This document shows, in pieces, positions 55,760 through 64,000 of a DNA stretch of 64,000 nt. The notes beneath the pieces are model-generated. The model was not told the origin of the DNA and did not search any database. It saw only the letters and a list, made by a program, of their open reading frames with translations. A program made the translations under genes and the position numbers. Source of the DNA: Enterobacterales bacterium (GTDB lineage Bacteria; Pseudomonadota; Gammaproteobacteria; Enterobacterales; Enterobacteriaceae); assembly GCA_015654925.1 (NCBI GenBank), contig JAATFX010000035.1, positions 1 through 64,000 of the forward strand, in the 5' to 3' direction. The stretch's first letter is position 1. Each line of letters begins with the position of its first letter.

Positions 55760-56934
55760 AACGGAATCTCGCCATATTTTTCCCGGTAGTCCTTGGGCGT
55801 AATATCAAACCCTTTTTTAAATACCGAATAAAAATATTGCAGGGACGGATAGCCGCACATTTGCGAGACTTCATTAATGGTCAGGGAAGTCGAGGTCAGT
55901 AAATTGCGCGCGCTTTCGAGTTTCTCTTCGTGAATCACGTTGTGGATGGTTTTGCTGGTCTCGTCCTTGAAGCGTTTTTCCAGATTTGAGCGCGACATGC
56001 CGACCACGTCCAGCACCTGCTCCACCTTGATGCCTTTGCAGGCGTGATAGCGGATATAGTGCATCGCCTGTATTACCGCCGGATCGCGCAGCGAGCGGAA
56101 ATCCGTGGAGCGGCGCTCCATGACCTTGAGGGGCGGAACCAATATCCGCTGTAGCGGCAGGCGGACTTTATTGAGCAACTGATGCAGCAACTTGGCCGCC
56201 TGGTAGCCCATCTGGCGGGTGCCCTGGGCCACCGACGATAACGCCACCCGCGAAAGGCAGCGGGCCAGTTCTTCGTTATCGATACCGATAATACACAGCT
56301 TTTCGGGCACGGCGATGTTGAGATGTTCACACACCTGGAGCAAATGGCGCGCGCGCGCGTCGGTTACGGCGATGATGCCGGTATGCGGCGGAAGCGATTG
56401 CAGCCAGTCGGCCAGCCGGTTCTGGGCGTGCTGCCAATTATCCAGCGCGGTTTCCACTCCCTGGTAGACAATCGGCTGGTAGTATTCATCCGCCGTCAGC
56501 TTGCGAAATGCCTGCTCGCGTTCATGGGACCAGCGTTTGCCGCTGCTGGCCGGCAGCCCGTAGAAGGCAAAACGGTTCAGTCCCTTCTCTTTCAAATGCA
56601 AAAAGGCGCTGGCCACCAGCGCATGATTATCGGTGGCGATATAATGCACCGGCGGATACTCTTCGCTGCGCTGGTAAGAGCCGCCGACGCCGACGATGGG
56701 CACTTTAACGTCGCTTAGCAATTGCTCCATTTCTTTATCGTCAAAATCGGCGATAACGCCGTCTCCCAGCCACTCGTCGATTTGATTAATCCGGCAGCGG
56801 AAATCGTCTTCGATAAAAATATCCCAATCACATTGCGATGCCTGTAAATATTCGCCCACCCCCTCGACAACCTGGCGGTCGTATACTTTATTGGCATTAA
56901 AAAATAGAGTTATACGATAACGTTTCTCAAACAT
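55756..56934 (-). CDS. xylR: D-xylose operon activator XylR
   Basis: 392 residues from the ATG at 56934, exactly the E. coli length; the frame stays open far upstream but that part is non-coding or antisense-frame to xylB. N-terminal LacI/GalR-type xylose-binding domain (RITLFFNANKVYDRQVVEG, VVALSSVAQGTRQMGYQAAK region) and C-terminal AraC-type DNA-binding domain with two helix-turn-helix units, the second reading INEVSQMCGYPSLQYFYSVF. Activates xylAB and xylFGH with D-xylose. Located after xylB rather than after xylH as in E. coli. Confidence 0.95.
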   Translation of the reverse strand: MFEKRYRITLFFNANKVYDRQVVEGVGEYLQASQCDWDIFIEDDFRCRINQIDEWLGDGVIADFDDKEMEQLLSDVKVPIVGVGGSYQRSEEYPPVHYIATDNHALVASAFLHLKEKGLNRFAFYGLPASSGKRWSHEREQAFRKLTADEYYQPIVYQGVETALDNWQHAQNRLADWLQSLPPHTGIIAVTDARARHLLQVCEHLNIAVPEKLCIIGIDNEELARCLSRVALSSVAQGTRQMGYQAAKLLHQLLNKVRLPLQRILVPPLKVMERRSTDFRSLRDPAVIQAMHYIRYHACKGIKVEQVLDVVGMSRSNLEKRFKDETSKTIHNVIHEEKLESARNLLTSTSLTINEVSQMCGYPSLQYFYSVFKKGFDITPKDYREKYGEIPF

Positions 56935-57112
56935 AGAGGGGTTCTCACGGAATTCTGCCGAAGGCCAGCTTATACCTTTGAACCTGGGGAAAGAATTAGC
57001 GGGCTGTGCGCCAGCTAACAAATTCGCCATAAAACCCGGCCGGGAAAACGGGGCCATGACGGTCCCCGCATACCTGTATAACGGCGCGCGCCGCGAAGAG
57101 TTCCAACCCGCC

Positions 57113-58567
57113 TCAGCGGCCCAGGTCCGCCACCTGGCGGTAGAAGCGCTGGAACAAATGACGCTGTTCCCGGTAGGCCTCGTGCCGGGCTTTATCCGGC
57201 GTATAACGGGCTTCCAGCGGCAGGGCGGGCAACATCTCGGACCAGGCCACGCCAGGGTGGCAGCTGATTTGCGCCAGCCGCGCCGCCCCCAGCGCCGGCC
57301 CCACATCGCCGCCGGTGCGGTAGTCCAGGGGGTGTCCGCCGACATCGGCCAACAGTTGGCGCCAATAGGCGCTGCGCGCGCCGCCGCCGATAAGCGTAAT
57401 GCTATCGGGCTGCAGTCCGGTATCGTGCAGGGCGTCCATGCCGTCCGCCAGGCCGAAGCTGACGCCTTCCACCACCGCCCGCGCCAATTCCGCCGGTCCG
57501 TGTTCATGGGTGAACCCCCAGAACGCCCCGGCCGCGGTAGGATTGTTATGAGGCGTGCGTTCGCCGGATAAATAGGGCAGGAAATACACCGGCGGGGTGT
57601 CGGAGCGGCACGCCGCGGCGGCGTCGAGCAGCGCCGGTACGCTGCCCAGCCCGGTCAGCCTTGCCGCCCAGTCCAGGCAGGACGCGGCGCTCAGCATCAC
57701 CGACATCAGATGCCAAGTGCCGGGCAGCGCATGGCAAAAACTGTGTACCGCCCGTTCGGGGTTGCTGAGAAAACCGTCGCTAACGGCAAAATAGACGCCG
57801 GAGGTGCCCAGCGACAGCATGGCCTGCCCTTGCCGATATAATCCTACGCCAATGGCGCCCGCCGCGTTATCGCCGCCGCCGGCCACCACCGGCACCGCCG
57901 GCAGGCCCCAGCGCGAGGCCAGATCGGGCAATAGCGTGCCGGTGGCCTGGTTGCCTTCGTACAGCCCGGGCATCTGCGCCCGGGATAAGCCGCAGGCGCC
58001 GAGCAATTCATCACTCCAGTCCCGGCGGCCCACATCCAGCCACATCGTTCCGGCCGCATCGGACATATCGGTGGCGAAATCGCCGGTCATGCGCCAGCGC
58101 AGGTAATCCTTCGGCAGCAGCACTTTATCCACCCGGGCGAAGATCCCGGGTTCATGCTCGGCCACCCAGCGCAGCTTGGGCGCGGTAAAACCGGGCATCA
58201 TCAGATTGCCGGTAATCTGCCGCGATCGGGGAACCTCCGCTTCCAGCGCCTGGCACTGCGGAAAGCTGCGCCCGTCATTCCACAGGATCGCCGGGCGCAA
58301 TACCTGCTGACGGCGGTCCAGCAGGGTAGCGCCATGCATCTGGCCGGTCAGCCCCAGCGCGCGCACCGCGCCCAGGCCATGCTGCGCGCCCAGCGCCAGC
58401 ATGGCCCGGTCCGCGGCCTGCCACCAGTGCTCCGGGTCCTGCTCCGACCATAACGGCTGCGGCCGGGTGATCGGCAGCTTTTCCGTATGGCTGCCCAGGA
58501 TATGTTGTTCCTCGTCCAACAGGAGGGCTTTGACCCCGGACGTCCCCAAATCAATGCCGATATACAT
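57113..58567 (-). CDS. xylB: Xylulokinase XylB
   Basis: 484 residues. FGGY-family kinase converting D-xylulose to xylulose 5-phosphate. N-terminal YIGIDLGTSGVKALLLDEEQ, the substrate contact GQMHGATLLD, GGGDNAAGAIGVGLYRQGQA and the ATP-site ITLIGGGARSAYWRQLLADV are all present. Leftward, 78 bp downstream of xylA, thus distal in the xylAB operon; intact, unlike xylA. Confidence 0.96.
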   Translation of the reverse strand: MYIGIDLGTSGVKALLLDEEQHILGSHTEKLPITRPQPLWSEQDPEHWWQAADRAMLALGAQHGLGAVRALGLTGQMHGATLLDRRQQVLRPAILWNDGRSFPQCQALEAEVPRSRQITGNLMMPGFTAPKLRWVAEHEPGIFARVDKVLLPKDYLRWRMTGDFATDMSDAAGTMWLDVGRRDWSDELLGACGLSRAQMPGLYEGNQATGTLLPDLASRWGLPAVPVVAGGGDNAAGAIGVGLYRQGQAMLSLGTSGVYFAVSDGFLSNPERAVHSFCHALPGTWHLMSVMLSAASCLDWAARLTGLGSVPALLDAAAACRSDTPPVYFLPYLSGERTPHNNPTAAGAFWGFTHEHGPAELARAVVEGVSFGLADGMDALHDTGLQPDSITLIGGGARSAYWRQLLADVGGHPLDYRTGGDVGPALGAARLAQISCHPGVAWSEMLPALPLEARYTPDKARHEAYREQRHLFQRFYRQVADLGR

Positions 58568-58645
58568 AAGGTATCCCTTATCAAATCATGCCACGGCGCC
58601 ATCGCGCCGGCTGGCGGGCAGCGACCCCTGCCCGCCGCTTCCGGT

Positions 58646-59965
58646 TTAGCGAAATAATACCTGATTGACAATATTTTCCAGCAGTTCCTGTTGTCCGCTT
58701 TGGTGCTCCGGCGCCAGCGCGTGTGTTTCGGTAAACTGCGCCAGTTCGGCCAGGGAGAGATTGCCCTGGAGTATGCGCTGCCCCAGATCGCCGTTCCAGC
58801 CGTTGTAACGGGCTTTGACCATGTGATCGAGCCGGCCGTCCTCAATCAATTTAGCGGCCACTTTAAGCGATAGCGCCATAACGTCCATGCCGCCGATATG
58901 CCCGTGGAACAGGTCGTATTTATCGGTGCTTTGCCGGCGCACCTTGGCATCGAAATTCAGCCCGCCGGTGGTGAATCCGCCGGCCTTGAGGATTTCATAC
59001 ATGATAAGCGCGTTTTCTTCCACGCTGTTGGGGAACTGATCGGTATCCCAGCCGGATTGCGGGTCGCCGCGGTTGGCATCCACCGAACCGAAAATCCCCA
59101 GGGCGATGGCGCTGGCGATTTCATGCTGGAAGGTATGGCCGGCCAACGTGGCATGATTGGCTTCCAGATTGACGCGGATTTCCTTTTCCAGTCCGAACTG
59201 TTTGAGGAAGCCGTAGACGGTCGCCACGTCATAATCGTATTGGTGTTTGGTGGGCTCCTGGGGTTTGGGTTCGATCAGCAGCGCGCCCTGGAAGCCTATT
59301 TTATGTTTATGCTCCACCACCATATGCATAAAGCGGCCGATTTGTTCCCGTTCCTGGCGCAAATCGGTATTGAGCAGGGTTTCATAGCCTTCGCGCCCGC
59401 CCCACATCACATAGTTTTCCCCGCCCAGCTTCAGGGTGGTTTCCATGGCGCTTTTAACCTGGGTGGCGGCCCAGGCGAACACTTCCGGATTCGGGTTGGC
59501 GGCGGCGCCGGCGCCTTAGCGCGGATGGCTGAAGCAGTTGGCCGTGCCCCAGAGTAATTTCGTCCCGGTTTGCTGCTGTTTTTGCGCCAGCAACTCGGTC
59601 ATGGCGGCCATATTATCGAGATACTGTTTGACGGTATCGCTTTGCGGTATCACGTCGGTGTCGTGGAAGCAGTAATAAGGCGCCCCTAGTTTACCGAAGA
59701 ATTCAAAGGCCACCTCGGCTTTTAGCCGCGCCTGGGCCATGGCGTCACCCGTGCGCTGCCAGGGGCGATCGAAGGCGTTGATGCCAAACATATCGGTACC
59801 GCCCCAGCAAAACGTATGCCAGTAGCAGACGGCCAAACGCAGATGATCTTCCATGCGCTTGCCGAGAATGATTTCATCCGGATTGTAATGGTGAAACGCC
59901 AGGGGATTGGTGCTTTGCGGACCTTCAAAACGGATTTTTTCGACTTGATCAAAAAATTGAGACAT
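58646..59965 (-). pseudogene. xylA: Xylose isomerase XylA interrupted by one in-frame stop
   Basis: The reading frame from the ATG at 59965 (AGGAG in front) to the stop at 58646 is xylA-like throughout (440 codons if the stop is read through) but codon 150 is TAA at 59516-59518, where the E. coli enzyme has Tyr in NPRYGAGAA; here the codons read CCG CGC TAA GGC GCC. Before it: [16 protein letters not shown] with the catalytic His and [10 protein letters not shown]. After it, same frame: [30 protein letters not shown] and [15 protein letters not shown] with metal ligands intact. One base change (TAT or TAC to TAA) explains it; no other damage, so it is recent, a sequencing error, or read through. 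A GTG at 59482 could restart a 278-residue piece lacking the catalytic His. Confidence 0.85.
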
Positions 59966-60132
59966 GTGGCTGGCTCCTTGGAAATACTGGGTCCGTTCTG
60001 AAGCGGACAGGATTTAATGCCCCTGCCGGTAATGGCGGCGGACATCAAATAATTAACTGTGACTGATTCTGGTAATAACCGGCGCCGCGATCAATTACGT
60101 TATTTCACATCGGTGTTCATGAAATTATTAAT

Positions 60133-60148
60133 TGTGCGCGCGATCACA
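60133..60148. promoter_or_regulatory. CRP-binding site
   Basis: TGTGC-GCGCGA-TCACA matches the CRP consensus TGTGA-N6-TCACA at nine of ten specified bases. It lies about 170 bp from xylA and 305 bp from xylF, in the shared control region, consistent with catabolite-controlled xylose genes. Confidence 0.7.
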
Positions 60149-60394
60149 GGGAATGGCTGAAAAAAACCTATCCGGTACGGGAAATGTTAAGGCTTTAGGC
60201 CCGGAACGGCGTCATGCCGTGAATAAAATAAGCGGCAGGTCACAGAACCCACATTTGAGTAAAATATCGTAATAGCGTTGTGAAAATTTGCAATTGCCCC
60301 TGATAATTTTCGCTACTAATACTATTGACGTTAAATACGCCGCCCGCCGGGCGTCCTTTGTATCTTACTGTGTAAAGTTTTGATTCTTATCCCG

Positions 60395-60424
60395 TTGACG
60401 GCGAATTATATTGCCGAATATGTT
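60395..60424 (+). promoter_or_regulatory. Probable sigma-70 promoter of xylFGH
   Basis: TTGACG at 60395-60400, an 18-bp spacer, and TATGTT at 60419-60424. The predicted leader is about 20 nt with AAGGAA before the xylF ATG at 60453. Confidence 0.45.
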
Positions 60425-60452
60425 CTTATAAAAGCAACATAAGGAATTAAAG

Positions 60453-61448
60453 ATGAAACTGAAAACCCTACTGCTTTCAATCTGCGCGGTGCTGCTGATC
60501 GCCAGCCAGCCGGGCATGGCCAAACAAATAAAAATCGGCATGGCGGTTGACGACCTGCGTCTTGAACGCTGGCAAAAAGATCGCGATATCTTTGTCGACA
60601 AAGCGAAGTCCTTGGGTGCCGATGTGTTTGTGCAGTCCTCCAACGGCAATGAAGAAACGCAGATGTCGCAAATAGAAAATATGATTAATCGCGGCGTCGA
60701 TGTGCTGGTAATTATTCCCTACAACGGACAAGTCTTAAGCAATGTAATTGCTGAAGCCAAGCGGGAAGGGATCAAGGTTTTAGCCTACGACCGCATGATA
60801 AATAATGCAGACGTGGATTTTTATATCTCTTTTGATAATGAAAAAGTCGGCCAATTACAAGCGCAAAGCCTGGTTAAGCTGGTGCCGCAGGGTAATTATT
60901 TCCTGATGGGCGGCTCACCGGTGGATAATAACGCCAAAATGTTCCGCGCCGGGCAAATGACCGTGCTCAAGCCGCTGATAGATAGCGGTAAAATAAAAGT
61001 GGTCGGCGACCAATGGGCCGACGGGTGGTTACCGGAAAATGCCCTGAAAATTATGGAAAACGCCTTAACCGCCAATAACAATAAAATCGATGCGGTAGTG
61101 GCATCCAATGACGCCACCGCCGGCGGCGCCATTCAGGCCCTGGCCGCGCAAGGGCTGGCGGGCAAAGTGTCCATCTCGGGCCAGGATGCTGATTTGGCCG
61201 CGATTAAACGTATCGTCCAGGGCACCCAGACCATGACGGTCTACAAACCCATTAAACAATTGGCCACCAGCGCAGCCGAGATCGCCGTGCAACTGGGCAA
61301 GGGGGAAAAACCGCAATCCAACGCCTTGCTTAACAATGGCCTGAAGGATGTTCCTTCTTATTTGCTGACGCCGATTTCCGTGGATAAAAGCAATATAGAC
61401 AGCACCGTGATTGCCGATGGTTTCCATAAAAAATCCGATCTGAATTAA
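60453..61448 (+). CDS. xylF: D-xylose-binding periplasmic protein XylF
   Basis: 331 residues, E. coli length 330. A signal peptide ends at QPGMA|KQ. Mature part is a two-lobe sugar-binding protein: KIGMAVDDLRLERWQKDRDI, NRGVDVLVIIPYNGQVLSNV, VLAYDRMINNADVDFYISFD and VSISGQDADLAAIKRIVQGT, which contain the xylose-contacting residues of XylF. First gene of xylFGH. Confidence 0.96.
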   Translation: MKLKTLLLSICAVLLIASQPGMAKQIKIGMAVDDLRLERWQKDRDIFVDKAKSLGADVFVQSSNGNEETQMSQIENMINRGVDVLVIIPYNGQVLSNVIAEAKREGIKVLAYDRMINNADVDFYISFDNEKVGQLQAQSLVKLVPQGNYFLMGGSPVDNNAKMFRAGQMTVLKPLIDSGKIKVVGDQWADGWLPENALKIMENALTANNNKIDAVVASNDATAGGAIQALAAQGLAGKVSISGQDADLAAIKRIVQGTQTMTVYKPIKQLATSAAEIAVQLGKGEKPQSNALLNNGLKDVPSYLLTPISVDKSNIDSTVIADGFHKKSDLN

Positions 61449-61491
61449 TCCGCCTGAACGCCGGCTGTTATCTGTGACGTGAACTAAACCT

Positions 61492-61511
61492 GGCCGCCGG
61501 ATAGGGCGGCC
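61492..61511 (+). other. Intercistronic hairpin between xylF and xylG
   Basis: GGCCGCC at 61492-61498 and GGCGGCC at 61505-61511 with a 6-base loop. Such hairpins behind binding-protein genes commonly protect the upstream message and lower expression of the ATPase and permease genes. No T-run. Confidence 0.5.
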
Positions 61512-61532
61512 GGGTTGCGGAGGTTGAGTATC

Positions 61533-63062
61533 ATGGCGTTAAATCTGTTGGAAATGAAAAACATCACCAAGCGGTTCGGCCAGGTGAAAGCGGTGGATAA
61601 TGTCTCTTTGACCCTGGAAGCCGGTCAGGTGTTATCGTTATGCGGTGAAAACGGCTCTGGCAAATCCACCCTGATGAAAGTGCTGTCGGCGGTCTATCCG
61701 CACGGCACCTTCGACGGCGAAATCCTGTTTGGCGGCGAACCCCTGGTGGCCCATGGAGTGCGTGATACCGAACAAAAAGGTATTGCGATTATTCACCAGG
61801 AACTGGCGCTGGTGAAGCAAATGACGGTATTGGAAAATATTTTCCTCGGCGCCGAGTGGGCCAAATACGGCGTCATGGATTATGACAATATGTACCTGCG
61901 CTGCGTGCGCATGCTGGCGCAGGTAAAACTGAATATCGATCCCAATACCCGGGTGGGCGAACTTGGGCTGGGCCAGCAGCAGCTGGTGGAGATCGCCAAG
62001 GCGCTGAACAAGCAGGTCCGGCTGCTGATCCTTGATGAACCCACCGCTTCGCTTACCGAAAGCGAAACCGCGATCCTGCTCGATATCGTCGACGACCTGC
62101 GCAACCACGATATCGCCTGCATCTATATTTCCCATAAGCTCAATGAAGTGAAAGCCATTTCCGATGTGATCTGCGTGATCCGCGACGGTAAGCATATCGC
62201 CACGCGGCCGGCGCAAGGACTCGGCGAGGATGAGCTGATCACCATGATGGTCGGCCGCGAGCTGACCGAGCTCTATCCCCATGAGCCCCATGTGATTGGC
62301 GAGGAGATCCTGCGCGTCGAAGGCGTGAGCGCCTGGCATCCGGTTAATCAGCATATCCGGCGGGTCAACAATGCCGGATTTACTCTCCATAAGGGGGAAA
62401 TTCTCGGCATTGCCGGGTTGGTGGGGTCGGGACGTACCGAACTGGTGCAATGTTTGTTCGGCAGCTATCCCGGCCGCTGGGAAGGACGGATTACCCTCAA
62501 CGGCGAACCGGTTCGTTTTAATAATTGCCGGCAGGCGATGCGCAAGGGCATCGCCATGGTGCCGGAGGATCGCAAAAAAGACGGCATCGTGCCCGTCATG
62601 AGCGTCGGTTCCAATATTACCCTGGCGGCGCTTAATCAGTTTAGCGGCCCGTTCGGTATCGTGGACGAGGCCGGCGAGCATGCCGCCATCCGCGATGCCA
62701 TCGAGCGGCTCAAGGTGAAAACGTCGTCGTCGGAACTGGCCATCGGCCGCCTTAGCGGCGGCAATCAGCAAAAGGCGATTTTGGCGAAATGCCTGTTGCT
62801 TAATCCCGCCATCCTTATTTTGGATGAGCCGACCCGCGGCATCGATATCGGGGCCAAACAGGAGATCTATCGTTTGATTAATCAACTGGTGCGGCAGGGA
62901 ATCGCGGTGATCGTGGTGTCGTCCGAGCTGCCGGAGGTGCTGGGTATCAGCGACCGGGTGCTGGCCATGCATCAAGGCGCCATTAAAGCCGATCTTATTA
63001 ACCGCGACCTGACGCAGGAACAGGTGATGGAAGCGGCGCTCAGGAGTGACTCCAATGTCTAA
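61533..63062 (+). CDS. xylG: D-xylose ABC transporter ATP-binding protein XylG
   Basis: 509 residues from the ATG at 61533 with GGAGG nine bases in front; an in-frame start at 61515 lacks a ribosome site. Double ABC protein: Walker [48 protein letters not shown] in module one; [38 protein letters not shown] and [19 protein letters not shown] in module two. Powers xylose import through XylH. The stop overlaps the xylH start by 8 bases. Confidence 0.96.
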   Translation: MALNLLEMKNITKRFGQVKAVDNVSLTLEAGQVLSLCGENGSGKSTLMKVLSAVYPHGTFDGEILFGGEPLVAHGVRDTEQKGIAIIHQELALVKQMTVLENIFLGAEWAKYGVMDYDNMYLRCVRMLAQVKLNIDPNTRVGELGLGQQQLVEIAKALNKQVRLLILDEPTASLTESETAILLDIVDDLRNHDIACIYISHKLNEVKAISDVICVIRDGKHIATRPAQGLGEDELITMMVGRELTELYPHEPHVIGEEILRVEGVSAWHPVNQHIRRVNNAGFTLHKGEILGIAGLVGSGRTELVQCLFGSYPGRWEGRITLNGEPVRFNNCRQAMRKGIAMVPEDRKKDGIVPVMSVGSNITLAALNQFSGPFGIVDEAGEHAAIRDAIERLKVKTSSSELAIGRLSGGNQQKAILAKCLLLNPAILILDEPTRGIDIGAKQEIYRLINQLVRQGIAVIVVSSELPEVLGISDRVLAMHQGAIKADLINRDLTQEQVMEAALRSDSNV

Positions 63063-64000
63063 AATCACGCGAACCGACGGCGCCACGGCGCCCGCCGCCG
63101 CCGGCGGTAAACTAAAATCCATGAATTTGCAGGTGTTTGTGATGCTGGCCGCGATTGTGGTCATCATGTTATTTTTCACGTTTACCACCGAAGGCTCTTA
63201 TCTCAGCGCGCGCAATATTTCCAACTTGCTGCGGCAAACCGCCATTACCGGCATTCTGGCGGTAGGCATGGTTTTTGTGATTATTTCAGCGGAAATCGAT
63301 CTATCCGTGGGTTCCATGATGGGATTGCTGGGGGGCGCCGCGGCGATTTTCGATGTCTGGCTGGGATGGCCGTTGCCGTTGACCATTGCCGTGACGCTGG
63401 TGCTGGGATTGTTGCTGGGCGCCTGGAACGGCTGGTGGGTGGCCTATCGCAAAGTGCCCTCGTTTATCGTCACCCTGGCCGGGATGCTGGCGTTTCGCGG
63501 TATTTTGATCGGGGTTACCAACGGCACCACGGTTTCGCCCACCTCGCCGGCGATGTCGCAGATCGGGCAAAGCTATCTGCCGGGCGGCGTGGGGTTCGGC
63601 ATCGGTTTTATCAGCCTGCTGTTATTTATCGCATGGCAGTGGCGCCGGCGAGGCAACCGCCAGCGCCTTGGGCTGTCCGTACCCACCCGCACCGGCGACA
63701 TGACCCGGCAGGCCATTACCGCCGTGGTGGTGCTGGGCGCGATATATCTGCTCAACGACTACCGGGGCGTGCCCACGCCGGTACTGATTCTGGTGGCGCT
63801 GATGCTGGGCGGCCTCTTTATGGCCTCGCGCACCGCCTTTGGCCGCCGGGTTTACGCCATCGGCGGTAATATCGACGCCGCCCGCCTGTCCGGCGTAAAT
63901 GTGGAGCGTACCAAGCTGGCGGTGTTCGCCATTAACGGCCTGATGGTAGCCATTGCCGGGCTGATTCTCAGCTCCCGCCTGGGCGCCGGCTCGCCCTCCG
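63055..64000 (+). CDS. xylH: D-xylose ABC transporter permease XylH (3' end outside the window)
   Basis: The first 315 codons are visible; the E. coli protein has 393 residues. Several membrane helices with the branched-chain/sugar permease signatures [20 protein letters not shown] and [23 protein letters not shown] at 63055 overlaps the end of xylG. Forms the xylose channel with XylG and XylF. Truncated only by the window edge. Confidence 0.95.
   Translation, partial: MSKITRTDGATAPAAAGGKLKSMNLQVFVMLAAIVVIMLFFTFTTEGSYLSARNISNLLRQTAITGILAVGMVFVIISAEIDLSVGSMMGLLGGAAAIFDVWLGWPLPLTIAVTLVLGLLLGAWNGWWVAYRKVPSFIVTLAGMLAFRGILIGVTNGTTVSPTSPAMSQIGQSYLPGGVGFGIGFISLLLFIAWQWRRRGNRQRLGLSVPTRTGDMTRQAITAVVVLGAIYLLNDYRGVPTPVLILVALMLGGLFMASRTAFGRRVYAIGGNIDAARLSGVNVERTKLAVFAINGLMVAIAGLILSSRLGAGSPS

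Larger units (their letters stand above)
59966..60452. promoter_or_regulatory. xylA-xylF divergent control region
   Basis: 487 bp. By analogy with E. coli this is where CRP and two XylR dimers activate both directions. A good CRP site and a likely xylF promoter are listed separately. AT-rich patches around 60230-60330 (AAAATATCGTAATAG, GTGAAAATTTGCAATTG) are where XylR sites could be; I could not define them. No open frame or RNA gene seen. Confidence 0.6.

Noticed and set aside
56935..57507. Upstream extension of the xylR frame into xylB
   Set aside because: XylR from 56934 has exactly the E. coli length and N-terminus; the extension overlaps xylB in another frame.
61638..63188. A 516-codon open frame on the - strand opposite xylG
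   Set aside because: Shadow of xylG: high-GC DNA leaves the opposite strand open, and the translated residues are rich in His/Gln/Gly without any family motif.

Overview
The window looks like chromosomal DNA of a GC-rich enterobacterium (Enterobacterales). The lsr, xyl, opgD, astDE, yjiN and qorB/ytfH genes read as close relatives of the Escherichia coli proteins. A Sodalis- or Pectobacterium-like host is my guess from this mixture of enteric metabolism and large host-directed toxin genes; the sequence alone does not prove the genus. I saw no rRNA, tRNA, CRISPR array, integrase or transposase.

Layout. 1-8.9 kb: tail of a hydroxypyruvate isomerase gene, then a complete AI-2 quorum-signal uptake system: lsrK and lsrR leftward, lsrA-C-D-B-F-G rightward, with a divergent regulatory region between them. 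8.9-16.9 kb: a GH15 glucoamylase-like enzyme, an isolated astD-astE pair (last steps of arginine succinyltransferase catabolism without astC/A/B), a small lipoprotein, and a LysR regulator divergent from two short-chain dehydrogenases. 16.9-22.6 kb: one AT-rich gene for a 1913-residue putative toxin starting at TTG. 22.8-29.6 kb: YjiN (DUF445), a DUF3772 MscS-type channel, a GNAT acetyltransferase and OpgD.

29.6-35.9 kb: a polar amino-acid ABC transporter (binding protein, two permeases, ATPase) followed by a histidine ammonia-lyase homologue that lacks exactly the Ala-Ser-Gly triad forming the MIO cofactor, then a periplasmic metallo-beta-lactamase-fold hydrolase. A TGTA-TA-TACA palindrome of HutC type lies in front. 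35.9-39.8 kb: MarR regulator with MFS exporter and a perfect 14-bp inverted repeat, a DCC-family protein and an aldo/keto reductase. 40.1-44.3 kb: a second giant toxin/effector-like protein with an F-box-like motif followed by about 14 LPX-type leucine-rich repeats at its C-terminus. 44.6-51.8 kb: zinc alcohol dehydrogenase, a dispersed repeat, a MarR-controlled Aae-type efflux operon (FUSC, DUF1656, HlyD, NodT-type lipoprotein) and a 5'-nucleotidase. 52-55.8 kb: orphan DegT-type aminotransferase, a membrane protein pair, and the divergent qorB/qorR pair. 55.8-64 kb: D-xylose region xylR, xylB, xylA (leftward) and xylF, xylG, xylH (rightward, xylH cut by the window end).

Main points of interest: the two toxin-like proteins, which share a hydrophobic LIP module and similarly placed GC-rich proline/arginine linkers; the F-box plus LRR arrangement; the MIO-less HutH homologue; a single nonsense codon (Tyr to TAA) that breaks xylA in an otherwise intact xylose system; and an intergenic repeat of about 108 bp whose hairpin is kept by compensatory changes.
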